DNA of 64,000 bases from Streptomyces sp. NBC_00569 (GTDB lineage: Bacteria > Actinomycetota > Actinomycetes > Streptomycetales > Streptomycetaceae), in NCBI RefSeq assembly GCF_036345255.1, contig NZ_CP107783.1, positions 5,564,001 to 5,628,000 on the forward strand. Direction: 5' to 3'. The notes below the pieces were generated by a model. It saw only the letters and a program-made list of their open reading frames with translations. It searched no databases and had not been told where the DNA came from. This document shows positions 48,566 to 59,226 of this stretch, in pieces (the first letter of the stretch is position 1; every line of letters begins with the position of its first letter). The translations under genes and the position numbers were made by a program.

Positions 48566-50842
48566 ATGTCGGCGCATCCAGCCGCCACCGCGCCCCCTGC
48601 CGCTCAGGCGGCAGAGGTGGAACTCGCCATCGGCGGCATGACCTGTGCCTCGTGCGCCGCCCGGATCGAGAAGAAGCTGAACCGGATGGACGGCGTGGAG
48701 GCGACCGTCAACTACGCGACGGAGAAGGCGAAGGTCACCTTCGCCGACGGGGTGGCGGTGGCCGACCTGATCGCCACGGTCGAGGCCACCGGGTACACGG
48801 CCCAGGAGCCGCCCCGGACCGTCGAGGAGAAGGCGGAGGAGTCGGAGCCGGACGCATCGGCCGACCCGCTCGCGCCGCTCCGGCAGCGACTGGTCACCGC
48901 CGTCGTGCTCGCCGCGCCCGTCGTGGCGATGGCGATGATCCCCGCCCTCCAGTTCGCGTACTGGCAGTGGCTGTCCCTCACGCTGACGGCACCCGTCGTG
49001 ACGTACGCGGCCTGGCCCTTCCACAAGGCCGCCTTCACCAACGCGCGGCACGGCGCCGCGACCATGGACACCCTCATCTCCGTCGGCACGTCGGCCGCGT
49101 TCCTCTGGTCGGTGTGGGCGCTCTTCTTCGGAACCGCCGGCACGCCCGGCATGACGCACGCCTTCGAGCTGACCATCGCCCGCAGTGACGGCGCCGGGAA
49201 CATGTACCTGGAGGCCGCCGCCGGAGTCACCGCCTTCATCCTCGCCGGGCGCTACTTCGAGGCCAGGTCCAAGCGGAAGGCCGGCGCGGCACTCAAGGCG
49301 CTGCTCGAACTCGGCGCCAAGCACGTCACGCTGGTGCGCGAGGGCGGACGCGAAGAGACCGTCCCCGTCGGTGAGTTGACGGTCGGCGACCGGTTCCTCG
49401 TGCGGCCCGGCGAGAAGATCGCCACCGACGGGGCCGTGGTCGAGGGCGCGTCCGCCGTGGACGCATCGATGCTGACCGGCGAGTCCGTGCCCGTGGAGAT
49501 CGCCGTCGGGGACGCCGTCACCGGCGCGACGCTGAACGTCGGCGGACGCCTCGTCGTCGAGGCCACCCGCGTCGGCGCCGACACCCAGCTCGCCCGTATG
49601 GCACGCCTCGTGGAGGACGCGCAGAACGGCAAGGCGGCCGCGCAGCGCCTCGCCGACAGGATCTCCGCCGTGTTCGTGCCGGTCGTCATCGGGCTCGCGC
49701 TGGCCACGCTCGGGTTCTGGCTCGGCAACGGCGCCGGGATCACCGCCGCCTTCACCGCGGCCGTCGCCGTCCTCATCATCGCCTGCCCCTGCGCCCTGGG
49801 CCTCGCCACACCGACGGCGCTGATGGTCGGCACGGGGCGCGGCGCGCAGCTCGGCATCCTGATCAAGGGCCCGGAGGTCCTGGAGACCACGCGCGCGGTC
49901 GACACGATCGTCCTGGACAAGACCGGAACGGTCACGACCGGCCGGATGACGCTGCTCGCCACGCACGTGGCGGACGGCACGGACACAGGTGAAGTCCTGC
50001 GTGTGGCAGGAGCGTTGGAACACTCCTCGGAGCACCCGATCGCGCAGGCGATCGCCGACGGGGCCCGCGAGAAGGTGGGCGAGCTCGGCGTGGTCGAGGA
50101 CTTCGCCGGCCTTCCCGGGCTCGGCGTGCAGGGCATCGTGGACGGCCACGCCGTACTCGTCGGCCGCGCGAAGCTGCTGGGCGAGTGGGAGATCCGGCTG
50201 CCGGCGGAGCTGGAGCGGGCCAGGGCGGAGGCCGAGGCGGCGGGGCGTACGGCCGTCGCGGTGGCCTGGGACGGGCAGGCCAGGGCCGTCCTCGAGGTCG
50301 CGGACGCGGTGAAGGACACCAGCGCGGAGGCGGTACGCCGACTGCGGGGCCTGGGCCTGACGCCCATCCTCCTCACCGGCGACAACGAAGCCGTGGCGCG
50401 GTCCGTGGCCGCCGAGGTGGGCATCGACGAGGTGATCGCGGAGGTCATGCCGCAGGACAAGGTCGACGTCGTCAAGAGGCTTCAGGGCGAAGGGCGTTCC
50501 GTGGCCATGGTCGGCGACGGCGTCAACGACGCGGCGGCCCTGGCACAGGCCGACCTGGGACTCGCGATGGGCACGGGCACGGACGCCGCGATCGAGGCCG
50601 GCGACCTGACGCTGGTCCGCGGCGACCTGAGGGCGGCGGCCGACGCGATCCGCCTGTCCCGGCGGACGCTGGGGACGATCCGCACCAACCTGTTCTGGGC
50701 GTTCGCCTACAACGTCGGCGCGCTGCCGCTGGCCGCGGCGGGCCTGCTGAACCCGATGATCGCGGGCGCGGCGATGGCGTTCTCATCGGTGTTCGTCGTG
50801 GGCAACAGCCTGCGGCTGAGGAACTTCAGGCCGCAGACGTAG
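48566..50842 (+). CDS. copA: copper-translocating P1B-type ATPase
   Basis: A 758-residue copper-exporting pump. One N-terminal metal-binding domain with GMTCASC (Cys27 and Cys30); membrane CPC motif at 407-409 in [13 protein letters not shown]; phosphorylated Asp451 in [13 protein letters not shown] and the hinge [10 protein letters not shown]; the actuator TGES is in [10 protein letters not shown]. Substrate Cu+ is assigned from CPC plus the C-terminal [20 protein letters not shown] helices. No CopZ chaperone or CsoR gene is next to it, though CsoR sites are. ATG 48566 after CGAGGAGG. A bidirectional terminator follows. Confidence 0.96.
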   Translation: MSAHPAATAPPAAQAAEVELAIGGMTCASCAARIEKKLNRMDGVEATVNYATEKAKVTFADGVAVADLIATVEATGYTAQEPPRTVEEKAEESEPDASADPLAPLRQRLVTAVVLAAPVVAMAMIPALQFAYWQWLSLTLTAPVVTYAAWPFHKAAFTNARHGAATMDTLISVGTSAAFLWSVWALFFGTAGTPGMTHAFELTIARSDGAGNMYLEAAAGVTAFILAGRYFEARSKRKAGAALKALLELGAKHVTLVREGGREETVPVGELTVGDRFLVRPGEKIATDGAVVEGASAVDASMLTGESVPVEIAVGDAVTGATLNVGGRLVVEATRVGADTQLARMARLVEDAQNGKAAAQRLADRISAVFVPVVIGLALATLGFWLGNGAGITAAFTAAVAVLIIACPCALGLATPTALMVGTGRGAQLGILIKGPEVLETTRAVDTIVLDKTGTVTTGRMTLLATHVADGTDTGEVLRVAGALEHSSEHPIAQAIADGAREKVGELGVVEDFAGLPGLGVQGIVDGHAVLVGRAKLLGEWEIRLPAELERARAEAEAAGRTAVAVAWDGQARAVLEVADAVKDTSAEAVRRLRGLGLTPILLTGDNEAVARSVAAEVGIDEVIAEVMPQDKVDVVKRLQGEGRSVAMVGDGVNDAAALAQADLGLAMGTGTDAAIEAGDLTLVRGDLRAAADAIRLSRRTLGTIRTNLFWAFAYNVGALPLAAAGLLNPMIAGAAMAFSSVFVVGNSLRLRNFRPQT

Positions 50843-50859
50843 GAAGGCCGCAGGCAAGC

Positions 50860-50890
50860 AGGGCCCGTCCGCACACGGTGGACGGGCCCT
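50860..50890. terminator. bidirectional terminator copA / XPB helicase
   Basis: AGGGCCCGTCC (50860-50870) pairs with GGACGGGCCCT (50880-50890). Convergent genes share it. Confidence 0.87.
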
Positions 50891-50903
50891 CACCCTCGAC
50901 CGT

Positions 50904-52556
50904 TCAGCCGCCCTGCCCGCCCGCGAGGAGTTCGTCGGCGTCGATGATGCGGTACGCGTAGCCCTGCTCGGCGAGGAAGCGCTGGCGGTGGGCCGCGAAG
51001 TCCTGGTCGATGGTGTCGCGGGCGACGACGGAGTAGAAGCGGGCCTCGTGCCCGTCGGCCTTCGGGCGCAGGACACGGCCGAGGCGCTGGGCCTCCTCCT
51101 GCCGGGACCCGAAGGTGCCGGACACCTGGATCGCGACCGTGGCCTCGGGCAGGTCGATGGAGAAGTTGGCGACCTTGGACACCACGAGGACGGAGATCTC
51201 GCCGTTGCGGAACGCGTCGAAGAGCTTCTCGCGCTGGGCGTTGCTGGTCTCGCCCTTGATGACGGGGGCGTCCAGATGCTCGCCGAGCTCGTCGAGCTGG
51301 TCGATGTACTGCCCGATGACGAGGGTCTGCTCACCCTGATGCTTACGCACGAGGGCCTCCGTCACCTTCCGCTTGGTCGCCGTCGTGGCGCAGAAGCGGT
51401 ACTTCTCCTCGGCCTCCGCGGTCGCGTAGGCGAGCCGCTCGCTGTCGGTGAGATTGACGCGCACCTCGACACAGTCGGCGGGGGCGATGTAGCCCTGGGC
51501 CTCGATCTCCTTCCACGGAGCGTCGAAGCGCTTGGGCCCGATCAGGGAGAAGACGTCCGACTCGCGCCCGTCCTCACGCACCAGCGTCGCGGTGAGGCCG
51601 AGGCGCCGCCGGGCCTGGAGGTCGGCGGTGAACTTGAAGACGGGCGCGGGCAGCAGATGCACCTCGTCATAGATCACGAGCCCCCAGTCGCGGGAGTCGA
51701 AGAGCTCCAGATGCGGATAGATGCCCTTCCGCTTCGTGGTCAGGACCTGATACGTGGCGATGGTGACGGGCCGGATCTCCTTCTTCGTCCCGCTGTACTC
51801 GCCGATCTCGTCCTCGGTCAGGCTCGTGCGCTTGACCAGCTCGTGCTTCCACTGCCGGGCGGAGACGGTGTTGGTGACGAGGATGAGCGTCGTCGCCTTG
51901 GCCTCGGCCATCGCGCCGGCGCCCACGAGCGTCTTACCGGCGCCGCAGGGCAGCACGACCACGCCGGACCCGCCGTGCCAGAAACCCTCGACGGCCTGGC
52001 GCTGGTACGGGCGCAGCGCCCAGCCGTCCTCCGCGAGATCGATCTGGTGCGCCTCGCCGTCCACGTAACCGGCGAGGTCCTCGGCGGGCCAGCCCAGCTT
52101 GAGGAGCGTCTGCTTGATCTGCCCGCGCTCCGAGGGGTGCACGGCGACGGTGTCGGCGTCGATGCGGGCGCCGACCAGCGGGGCCACGCGCTTGGAACGG
52201 AGGATCTCCTCCAGGACCGGCCGGTCCGTGGTGGTCAGGACGAGGCCGTGCGCCGGGTGCTTGGACAGCGTGAGACGCCCGTACCGGTCCATGGTCTCGG
52301 CGATGTCGACCAGGAGCGCGTGCGGGACGGGGTAGCGGCTGTATTCGACGAGGGCGTCCACGACCTGCTCGGCGTCGTGGCCGGCGGCCCGCGCGTTCCA
52401 CAGGCCCAGCGGCGTCAGCCGGTAGGTGTGGATGTGCTCCGGGGCGCGCTCCAGCTCGGCGAAGGGCGCGATGGCGCGACGGCAGGCGTCGGCCTGGTCG
52501 TGGTCGACCTCGAGGAGCAGCGTCTTGTCACTCTGGACGATGAGCGGTCCGTTCAC
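50904..52556 (-). CDS. XPB-type DNA repair helicase (SF2)
   Basis: A 550-residue superfamily 2 helicase of the XPB/Rad25 group. An N-terminal domain of about 180 residues precedes the helicase core: Walker A VVLPCGAGKTLVGA, DEVH box (IYDEVHLLP), LGLTATLVRED, and in the second RecA domain VVSKVANFSIDLPEA and QEEAQRLGRVLRPK. A short thumb and C-terminal AHRQRFLAEQGYAY end it. Unwinds DNA 3' to 5' in eukaryotic TFIIH; bacterial roles are uncertain. GTG at 52556 is supported by GGAAGG at good spacing. Downstream (same strand, 117-bp gap) of the helicase-associated protein gene. Confidence 0.92.
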   Translation of the reverse strand: MNGPLIVQSDKTLLLEVDHDQADACRRAIAPFAELERAPEHIHTYRLTPLGLWNARAAGHDAEQVVDALVEYSRYPVPHALLVDIAETMDRYGRLTLSKHPAHGLVLTTTDRPVLEEILRSKRVAPLVGARIDADTVAVHPSERGQIKQTLLKLGWPAEDLAGYVDGEAHQIDLAEDGWALRPYQRQAVEGFWHGGSGVVVLPCGAGKTLVGAGAMAEAKATTLILVTNTVSARQWKHELVKRTSLTEDEIGEYSGTKKEIRPVTIATYQVLTTKRKGIYPHLELFDSRDWGLVIYDEVHLLPAPVFKFTADLQARRRLGLTATLVREDGRESDVFSLIGPKRFDAPWKEIEAQGYIAPADCVEVRVNLTDSERLAYATAEAEEKYRFCATTATKRKVTEALVRKHQGEQTLVIGQYIDQLDELGEHLDAPVIKGETSNAQREKLFDAFRNGEISVLVVSKVANFSIDLPEATVAIQVSGTFGSRQEEAQRLGRVLRPKADGHEARFYSVVARDTIDQDFAAHRQRFLAEQGYAYRIIDADELLAGGQGG

Positions 52557-52673
52557 ATGTATCCCTTCCACCGCGCTCCGCGAGGCGCGGGGCCAAACGT
52601 CCAGTGTGCCGCATGGCGCGTACGAACCGCGTACGGTCGGTCGCCGACGGGACGTGGGGGCACGAACCCCGGC

Positions 52674-55199
52674 TCAGGCCTCGGCCTCCAGCTCGGCCAC
52701 CCCGGTCACCCGGTGCAGCGGATACGTGCGGACCTCGTCCGCGGTGTGGTCGTACGCGGTGACGAACCCGCCCTCCACCCGGATCGGGGCGATGACGCGC
52801 TGGCTGGCGGAGCCCTCCGCGTTCACATAGCCGATCCACACGGCCTCGCCGGTCAGGACGGCCGCCTGCATCGTGGCCAGCGTGTCCGCCGCGCTGGTGC
52901 GGGGAAGCGCCCCGCTCTGCTCGCCCGGCGCGTGCTTGCGCGGGGTCGTGGTGGCGAGGTCACCCGCGCGGATCGCGCGCACGGCGGCGGTCAGGAGCGT
53001 GCCGTCCGGAACCGGCGGCCCCTCCGGGACGGGCTCGGGGGCGCTGCGCGGCGGAGTGCGGAGGGCGTGGGCGCGGGTGATCAGCACATCGCCCTCGGCG
53101 CTCTCCGCGGCAGGCGCGAACCCCATCTGGCGCAGGCCCTCCAGGAGTGCCGCGGGATCGGCCTGCGCGGCGAGGACGGTCGGCGCGAGGCGCCGCAGAC
53201 GCAGGCCGGCCGAGCGCTTGTCGGCGAGGATCTCGCCCAGGAGCACGTCGTCGTCGCAGCGCACGTAGGCGGAGGCGGCGCCGATGCGCAGATGCCCGTG
53301 CTTACGGGCCACGTCGTCGATGAGGTACGCGAGGGGCTGCGGCACGGGCGTACGGGAGTGCGTGTTCAGGAAGTCGTGCAGGTCGGAGGCGGTGCGCCCG
53401 GAGTCGAGGGCGCGCCGTACGGACCCGGGCGTGAACCGGTAGACGGTCGCCCCGCCCTTGGACTCGACGTCGGCGAGGACGGAGAGCGCCTCGGCGAGCG
53501 GCCGTTCCAGGGGCCCGGGGGCGACGGCGGTCAGGTCGGCCTGAAGAAGGACATGGTCCAGCGGCTCGGGCAGCAGCGGCGCGAGCAGGGCGACAGCGGC
53601 CGCCTCCGCCGACGTGGCGGCACCGCCCCCGCCGTCAAGAAGCGTCCGTCCGTGCTCGGACAGGGCACCCCGCCCCGTGACGCCGAGCAGCTCCGCCTCC
53701 GTGAGGGTCCACCGGGCGATGCGGGCGCGCAGGTCGTCGGGGTCACCGGCCTCGTCGGAGGAGGCAGCGGCGCCGCGCAGGGGCCGCTCCCAGCGGAGCC
53801 GGGCGAGCAGGGTCTCGGGGTCCGGGGAGGCGCCCTCGGGAAGCTCGGACAGGAGCGCCAGCACGCGGCGGCGGACCTCGGGAGCGGCGGAGCGGTCGAG
53901 GTGCGGCCCGAGCGCGGAGAGGGTGCGCCCCGCGGCGGCGACGGTGACGGCGCCGTCGCGCCCGCCGACGAGGCCGGACGTGCGGGTGGCGGGGAGCCAG
54001 GCGGCGACGAGCCGGATCCAGCGCTCGGCGGCGGGCTGCTCCAGCCAGTTGTCGTAGGCGGGCGTCGCGGCGTACTGCTCGTCTGCCTCTCCGTCGGAGG
54101 CGATGAGCCCGGCGGCGTAGGCGAGTTCGACCCAGAACGCGGCGAGGGGCTCGGTGGTGTCGAGGGCGGCGGCGGTGCGCTTGAGGTCCCGCACGCTGAG
54201 CCCGCCGGCCCGCAGGACGGCGGGGCCGCCCTCGTCCCAGTCCTTGAGGAGTTCCTCGACGGTGGCGAGCGCGGTGTAGGCCTGCCCGGCGGCGGTCGCG
54301 TTCACGACGGTGGCCCGGTGGGTGGCGGCCGGGCCGACGGCGGGAGGCACGGGTTCCAGGGCGCGGTGGGCGCGTCCGCCGCGCAGATGGAGGGCGGCCT
54401 CGCGGGGCAGGACGACGGTTCCGGGAGCCGTGGGCAGCAGGAGACCGCGGTCGAGGAGCCAGCGCAGATGGGCGGCGGGTTCGGCGGTGACCTGGCCGTA
54501 GGGCGGGCCCCAGACGAGCCGGGAGAGGACCTCGACGGCGTCCGCGGGCGCTTCGTCGAGGAGGGCCGACATGCGGGGCCGCTCGGTGAAGAGTGCGGTC
54601 AGCGAGGCGACGGCGGAGACCGGGTCGTGCGTGGAGGGGAGGCCCGCGGCCGTCACGATCTCCTGGACGCGGCCGGGGGACATGCCCGCGGTGGCCTCGG
54701 CGACCGTCGGGCCGAGGCCCGTGGGGGAGGGCCGCTGGGGTGCGGGGGCGAGCAGCTCACGGGCGGTGCGCACGAGGCGGAGCCGGTCGTCGGGCCCCCA
54801 GAGCAGGGCCTGTTCGCGCAGGGCGGCGACGGCGTGCGGCAGGGCCGCGGAGACCGTACGGGCGTCCACGCCGGCGTCGTCGCCCTCGTCGCCGGCGAGC
54901 AGGGCCAGGAGCGTGCCGTACGTGGTGGGTTCCGGGGCGACGGCCAGCGCTTCCGCGGTCTGGAGCGTGAAGCGGTCCAGGTGTTCGAGCGCGCGGATCA
55001 CGGAGGCGCGGGTGCCCGCGCGGGTGGCCAGCTGGGTGAGGTCGCCCGGGACGGGGTTGAGCAGATCCGGGCGGGCGCGCAGGAGTGCGCCGAGGGAGGC
55101 GTCGTCGCGGGCGCGCAACGCCTCGGCGAGGGACCGGGGTGCCGTACTCCCCGCCCCGCTCCCGTCCTCGGCGGCGCGGTCCGGCTCGTGAGTGCTCAT
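52674..55199 (-). CDS. large helicase-associated protein with WYL-like C-terminus
   Basis: An 841-residue soluble protein. The N-terminal and middle parts (about 25-620) are helical with winged-helix-like repeats, as in the helicase-associated domain family found next to actinobacterial XPB genes. The last ~70 residues (LTGEAVWIGYVNAEGSASQR to YPLHRVTGVAELEAEA) have the look of a WYL-type sensing domain: alternating strands ending in a conserved RV. Walker motifs are absent, so it is not itself a helicase. ATG 55199. It is immediately upstream of the XPB gene on the same strand, and I infer the two act together in DNA repair. Function is not established. Confidence 0.8.
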   Translation of the reverse strand: MSTHEPDRAAEDGSGAGSTAPRSLAEALRARDDASLGALLRARPDLLNPVPGDLTQLATRAGTRASVIRALEHLDRFTLQTAEALAVAPEPTTYGTLLALLAGDEGDDAGVDARTVSAALPHAVAALREQALLWGPDDRLRLVRTARELLAPAPQRPSPTGLGPTVAEATAGMSPGRVQEIVTAAGLPSTHDPVSAVASLTALFTERPRMSALLDEAPADAVEVLSRLVWGPPYGQVTAEPAAHLRWLLDRGLLLPTAPGTVVLPREAALHLRGGRAHRALEPVPPAVGPAATHRATVVNATAAGQAYTALATVEELLKDWDEGGPAVLRAGGLSVRDLKRTAAALDTTEPLAAFWVELAYAAGLIASDGEADEQYAATPAYDNWLEQPAAERWIRLVAAWLPATRTSGLVGGRDGAVTVAAAGRTLSALGPHLDRSAAPEVRRRVLALLSELPEGASPDPETLLARLRWERPLRGAAASSDEAGDPDDLRARIARWTLTEAELLGVTGRGALSEHGRTLLDGGGGAATSAEAAAVALLAPLLPEPLDHVLLQADLTAVAPGPLERPLAEALSVLADVESKGGATVYRFTPGSVRRALDSGRTASDLHDFLNTHSRTPVPQPLAYLIDDVARKHGHLRIGAASAYVRCDDDVLLGEILADKRSAGLRLRRLAPTVLAAQADPAALLEGLRQMGFAPAAESAEGDVLITRAHALRTPPRSAPEPVPEGPPVPDGTLLTAAVRAIRAGDLATTTPRKHAPGEQSGALPRTSAADTLATMQAAVLTGEAVWIGYVNAEGSASQRVIAPIRVEGGFVTAYDHTADEVRTYPLHRVTGVAELEAEA

Positions 55200-55340
55200 C
55201 CGGGCCACGGTAGCGCCTGACCGGCCCGGCGGGCGGCGGCCCCGCTGGGCCCGGAAGAGGCCCCCGGTGCCGGGCCGGGCACGGTAACGTCGTAAAACGG
55301 GTGAACGAACCGTCAACAGCACCACCCCGGAGGGGACTTC

Positions 55341-56342
55341 GTGGGGATCGAGAGCGATCAGCTCGTCTTCGACTATCTGAGCCGGGTCGGCGACCTGGCC
55401 CAGCAGCGTCAGCTGCCCTCCGGCACCCGGATGCGTCTGGTGTCGGAGCTGCGCAACGAGATCGAGGCGCGGCGCGCGAAGACGACGGTGGACAGTCCGG
55501 CGGCGGTGCGCCGGATCCTGGAACGCCTCGGCTCGCCGGACGAGGTGGTCACGGGCGCGGGCACGGGCCGCGGTGCGGCGCAGCCGGAGGCGCCGCGGGC
55601 GGCGGTGCCCGTGCAGCGGTCGAAGGACCAGCGGCCCAAGGAGCCGCGCCCGAAGGGCCTGCGGCGGATCGTGCCGGGCCCGCGGGCGGAGCCGCAGGAG
55701 GACGAGACGCCGCGGGACGTGCCGTCGCCGCCGCATCTGGCGGGGACGGACGAGCTGGGCGAGCCGGGTTCGGAGCCGGACTGGTGGCGGGTGGACAGCA
55801 GCCCGTTCGGAGTCGCGGACAGCGTGCCGGGGTTCGTGGGCGGCGTGGAGATCCCGGAGATACTCAGGCCGCCGGGCAAGGACGGCCCGCGCCCGCCCGG
55901 GCCACGCAGGGGCGAGGCCGCTGCGGAGGACGAACTCCCGGAAGACGAGCCGGAGACGGGAACGGAGAAGGCGTCGGCAGGGCGCCGCCTGCCGTCCCTG
56001 CCCGGCTGGTCGAACCCGCTCCTGCTGCTCGCCGCCGCACTCCTGGTCGCCGGCGCGGTCATGGGCAACTGGTTCGCGCTGGGCCTCGGCTGGATCATCG
56101 CGTACGCGTCGCGGCGGCTGAGCGAGGGCGAGTCGAAGGTGGCCGTGCTGTGGCTGCCGGGGCTAGCGGTGACGGCCGGGCTCGTGTGGCTGTGGGGCCG
56201 TAACACCGGGCGGTGGGGCGAGCCGATCGCGGACGGGCGGATGAGCGACGCGATCGGCACGACGTGGCCGTGGGTGGTGCGGGGTGCGGCCGTCGCCTCC
56301 GCGCTCTTCGTGGTGTGGAGATCGCAGCGGCAACGGCCGTGA
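55341..56342 (+). CDS. membrane protein with HAAS-like N-terminal domain
   Basis: A 333-residue protein. The first ~75 residues (LVFDYLSRVGDLAQQR to VRRILERLGSPDEVVTG) form a short helical domain of the HAAS/DUF1700 type, usually coupled to PadR-type regulation. A long disordered Pro/Arg/Glu-rich cytoplasmic linker (to about 215) precedes four membrane helices (LLLLAAALLVAGAVMG, WFALGLGWIIAYA, VLWLPGLAVTAGLVWLWG, WVVRGAAVASALFVVW). GTG 55341 after GGAGGGGACTTC. Function unknown. No partner regulator gene adjoins it. Confidence 0.75.
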   Translation: MGIESDQLVFDYLSRVGDLAQQRQLPSGTRMRLVSELRNEIEARRAKTTVDSPAAVRRILERLGSPDEVVTGAGTGRGAAQPEAPRAAVPVQRSKDQRPKEPRPKGLRRIVPGPRAEPQEDETPRDVPSPPHLAGTDELGEPGSEPDWWRVDSSPFGVADSVPGFVGGVEIPEILRPPGKDGPRPPGPRRGEAAAEDELPEDEPETGTEKASAGRRLPSLPGWSNPLLLLAAALLVAGAVMGNWFALGLGWIIAYASRRLSEGESKVAVLWLPGLAVTAGLVWLWGRNTGRWGEPIADGRMSDAIGTTWPWVVRGAAVASALFVVWRSQRQRP

Positions 56343-56354
56343 CGCAAGGGCCCG

Positions 56355-57332
56355 TTACGTGGTCAGGTCCTTCTGGAACTCGTCGAGGATCTGGTGCGCG
56401 GCGGTGTAGCCGATGCCCGCGATCCACAGGTTGTCGTCGACCTTGAAGACCTTGCCGTCCTCGGACGCCTTGAGGTGCTTCCACAGCCCGCTCTTCATCG
56501 TCCCGGTGGCCCCGGCCTTGTCCGGGTCGCCGTAGGTCGAGGTGAAGATGACGTCCGCGTCGGCGAGGTCGATCTTCTCGGGGCTCACGTCGTACGAGAA
56601 CCCGTCCTTGGCCTTGTCGGTGACGGCGGGGCGGCCCACGCCGAGGTCGCCGAGGATCGAGCCGACGTAGTTCTGCTTCCCGTAGATGCGGATGTCGGCG
56701 CCTTCGACGAAGCGGACGAAGTTGATGTCCGTCGCGGCGGCCTTCTCCTTGCCGCCGATCGCGGTGGTCACCTTCGCGACGTGCGCGTCGTAGTCGGCGA
56801 CGACCTTCTTCGCCTCGGCCTTCCTGCCCAGCGCGTCGGCGTGGACCTGGAAGTTCTCCTTCCAGGCGGTGCCGGTGGACTCCGTCATCACGGTCGGGGC
56901 GATGGCGCTGAGCTGCTTGTAGCGCGCGCCGTCGCGGACCTTGCTGGTGAGGATGAGGTCGGGATCGAGGGCGGCGACGGCCTCCATGTCGGGGTCGGCG
57001 ATCTCGCCGACCTCCTTGATGCCCTTCACCTCGTCTCGGGGCAGGTAGGACGGGAAGCCCTCCTCGGTCGCCGCGTGGGTCGCGCCGACGAGCCTCACGC
57101 CGAGAGTGAGCGCGGAGTCGAGCTCGCCGGTGTCCAGGACGACCACGCGGGCCGGGTGTTCGGGCACCTTCACGTCGCCCATCGCCGTACTGACCGTGTG
57201 CGTCTTCGGGGATGTCGAGGCGGCCGCGTCGGAGCCGGAGTCCCCGCCGGACGAGCCGCAGGCGGTCAGGGCCAGGGCGCCGGTCAGGGCGAGGGCGCCG
57301 GCGGTCAGGGCGGGGCGGGCGCTGCGGGTCAT
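56355..57332 (-). CDS. iron-siderophore ABC transporter substrate-binding lipoprotein
   Basis: A 325-residue FepB/FhuD-type solute-binding protein. Signal peptide with lipobox LTAC (ending near residue 25) and a Ser/Gly linker. The fold has the two lobes joined by a long helix; [16 protein letters not shown] and [16 protein letters not shown] are typical of family 8 binding proteins. It captures a ferric siderophore and delivers it to the membrane complex encoded upstream. ATG overlaps the ATPase gene stop by four bases; last gene of the operon. No biosynthesis gene is nearby, so the siderophore may be foreign. Confidence 0.9.
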   Translation of the reverse strand: MTRSARPALTAGALALTGALALTACGSSGGDSGSDAAASTSPKTHTVSTAMGDVKVPEHPARVVVLDTGELDSALTLGVRLVGATHAATEEGFPSYLPRDEVKGIKEVGEIADPDMEAVAALDPDLILTSKVRDGARYKQLSAIAPTVMTESTGTAWKENFQVHADALGRKAEAKKVVADYDAHVAKVTTAIGGKEKAAATDINFVRFVEGADIRIYGKQNYVGSILGDLGVGRPAVTDKAKDGFSYDVSPEKIDLADADVIFTSTYGDPDKAGATGTMKSGLWKHLKASEDGKVFKVDDNLWIAGIGYTAAHQILDEFQKDLTT

Positions 57333-58168
57333 GAGGCTGCCTCTCGGGAAAGGGACTCGGACGGGGCGCCGGACCGGGCGCCGGCCTGCCAGGGCGCGCC
57401 GGGGACGATCAGCGGGGAACCGGTCACCGGGTCGGGGACGACCACGCAGTCCAGGCCGAACACCTCCCGTACGAGATCCGCCGTGACGACCTCGGCGGGC
57501 GGGCCCTCGGCGACGATGCGGCCCGACTTCATGGCGACGAGATGGTCGGCGTAGCGCGCCGCCTGGTTGAGGTCGTGCAGGACGAGGACGACGGTGCGGT
57601 TCTTGTCGTGGTTCAACTGGCGTACGAGGTCGAGGACTTCGACCTGGTGGGCGATGTCGAGATACGTCGTCGGCTCGTCCAGGAGCAGCAGTTCGGTCTC
57701 CTGGGCCAGCGCCATGGCGATCCACACGCGCTGGCGCTGGCCGCCGGAGAGCTCGTCGACGGAGCGGTCGGCGAGGGCCGCCACGTCGGTGCGTTCCATG
57801 GCCTCCGTGACGGCGCGCTCGTCGGCGTCGGACCACTGCTGCCACCAGTGCTGGTGGGGCTGGCGGCCGCGGGCCACGAGGTCGGCGACGGTGATCGCCT
57901 CGGGCGCCACGGGCGTCTGCGGCAGCAGCCCGATCTGCTGGGCGATCTTCTTGGTGGGCAGCCGGGTGAGGGCTTCGCCGTCGAGGAGCACGGAGCCGCT
58001 CCTCGGCTTGAGGAGCCGGCCCAGAGCGCGCAGCGTGGTCGACTTGCCGCAGGCGTTGGGTCCGACGATGACGGTGACGCGGCCGTCGGGGACGGCGAGG
58101 TCGAGGTCGTGGACGACGGTGCGGTCCTCGTAGGCGAGGGTGAGCGCGCTGGTGCTGAGCCGGGTCAC
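57329..58168 (-). CDS. iron-siderophore ABC transporter ATP-binding protein
   Basis: A 279-residue FecE-type ATPase. Walker A is [16 protein letters not shown] (note Ala-Cys where Gly-Ala/Ser is more usual), the signature [17 protein letters not shown], Walker [13 protein letters not shown] and the switch His in [15 protein letters not shown]. It powers uptake through the two permeases encoded upstream. GTG at 58168 overlaps the preceding stop. The C-terminus extends about 25 residues past the usual end ([18 protein letters not shown]). Confidence 0.95.
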   Translation of the reverse strand: MTRLSTSALTLAYEDRTVVHDLDLAVPDGRVTVIVGPNACGKSTTLRALGRLLKPRSGSVLLDGEALTRLPTKKIAQQIGLLPQTPVAPEAITVADLVARGRQPHQHWWQQWSDADERAVTEAMERTDVAALADRSVDELSGGQRQRVWIAMALAQETELLLLDEPTTYLDIAHQVEVLDLVRQLNHDKNRTVVLVLHDLNQAARYADHLVAMKSGRIVAEGPPAEVVTADLVREVFGLDCVVVPDPVTGSPLIVPGAPWQAGARSGAPSESLSREAAS

Positions 58169-59226
58169 CGGTTTCCTCCCGTGCGGCTGCGGATGATGAG
58201 CCAGATCAGGTACGGCGCCCCGACGGCGGCCGTGAGGACACCCACCGGGAGTTCGGTGGGGGAGAACAGGCGCCGGGCCAGCAGATCCGCCACGACGACG
58301 ATGAACGCGCCCAGAAGCGCCGAGCACAGGAGCGGGATCTGGGCGGTGCGGGTCACACGGCGGGCGATCTGCGGGGCCAGGAGCGCGACGAAGTCGACGG
58401 GCCCCGCGGCGCCGGTCGCGACGGACGCGAGGACGACGCCCAGGAGTACGAGGCCGAGGCGTACGCGGCCGAGACGCACGCCGAGCGCGGTCGCCGTGTC
58501 GTCGTCCATGGAGACGGTGCGCTGGGCGCGGGCGGCCCACGCGACGAACGGGACGAGGACGAGGAGGGTCCAGCCGAGCGGGGCGGCCTCCGCCCAGCCG
58601 CGGCCGTTGAGGGAGCCTGTCATCCAGATCTGGGCCTGCTGGGCGACGAGGTAGTCGCCCTTCGTCATGAAGAGCGTCGTCACCGACCGCAGCGCGATGG
58701 CGAAGCCGATGCCGATGAGGACGAAGCGCGTCGCGTGCAGTCCGCCGCGCCAGGCGAAGGCGTACACGAGGAGCGCGGCGAGGAGGCCGCCGAGTACGGA
58801 GAGGTAGGGCAGGACCGCGTACGACGTGACGCCGAACGTCATGGCGCCGACCGTCAGAGCGCTCGCGCCCTGGCTGATGCCGATGATGTCGGGGGACGCC
58901 AGCGGGTTGCGGGCGACGGTCTGGATGAGCGCGCCCGCGACGCCGAACGCAGCGCCGACGAGAAGCCCGACGACCATGCGGGGGGCGCGCAGCGTGCCGA
59001 CGACGAGTTCGTCCGGGGACGGCCGGCCGGTGATGACCTTGAGGACCTCGGCAGGGGCGATGAAGGACTCGCCGACGCAGAGATAGGCGAGGCAGGCGGC
59101 CGCGAGAAGGACCACGAGGGAGACGGCGACGACGGCGGCCCTGCGGTGCAGGAGGAACGCGGCGCGTCCCGCGCGGACGACGGAGTACCCGGCGGGGCGG
59201 ACCCGGGGCGCGGTGGTCGTACTCAT
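58165..59226 (-). CDS. FecCD-family ferric-siderophore permease (second)
   Basis: A 353-residue inner-membrane permease with about ten hydrophobic helices. FecCD signatures include [40 protein letters not shown] and the coupling-loop region [16 protein letters not shown]. It pairs with the other permease to form the channel. ATG 59226 overlaps the upstream permease stop by four bases, so all four genes are translationally linked. Confidence 0.94.
   Translation of the reverse strand: MSTTTAPRVRPAGYSVVRAGRAAFLLHRRAAVVAVSLVVLLAAACLAYLCVGESFIAPAEVLKVITGRPSPDELVVGTLRAPRMVVGLLVGAAFGVAGALIQTVARNPLASPDIIGISQGASALTVGAMTFGVTSYAVLPYLSVLGGLLAALLVYAFAWRGGLHATRFVLIGIGFAIALRSVTTLFMTKGDYLVAQQAQIWMTGSLNGRGWAEAAPLGWTLLVLVPFVAWAARAQRTVSMDDDTATALGVRLGRVRLGLVLLGVVLASVATGAAGPVDFVALLAPQIARRVTRTAQIPLLCSALLGAFIVVVADLLARRLFSPTELPVGVLTAAVGAPYLIWLIIRSRTGGNR

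Noticed and set aside
50988..55220. 1,410-codon plus-strand open frame across the XPB region
   Set aside because: Composition is Gly/Arg/Asp/Glu-rich antisense of two well-supported minus-strand genes. Long antisense frames are expected at this GC content.
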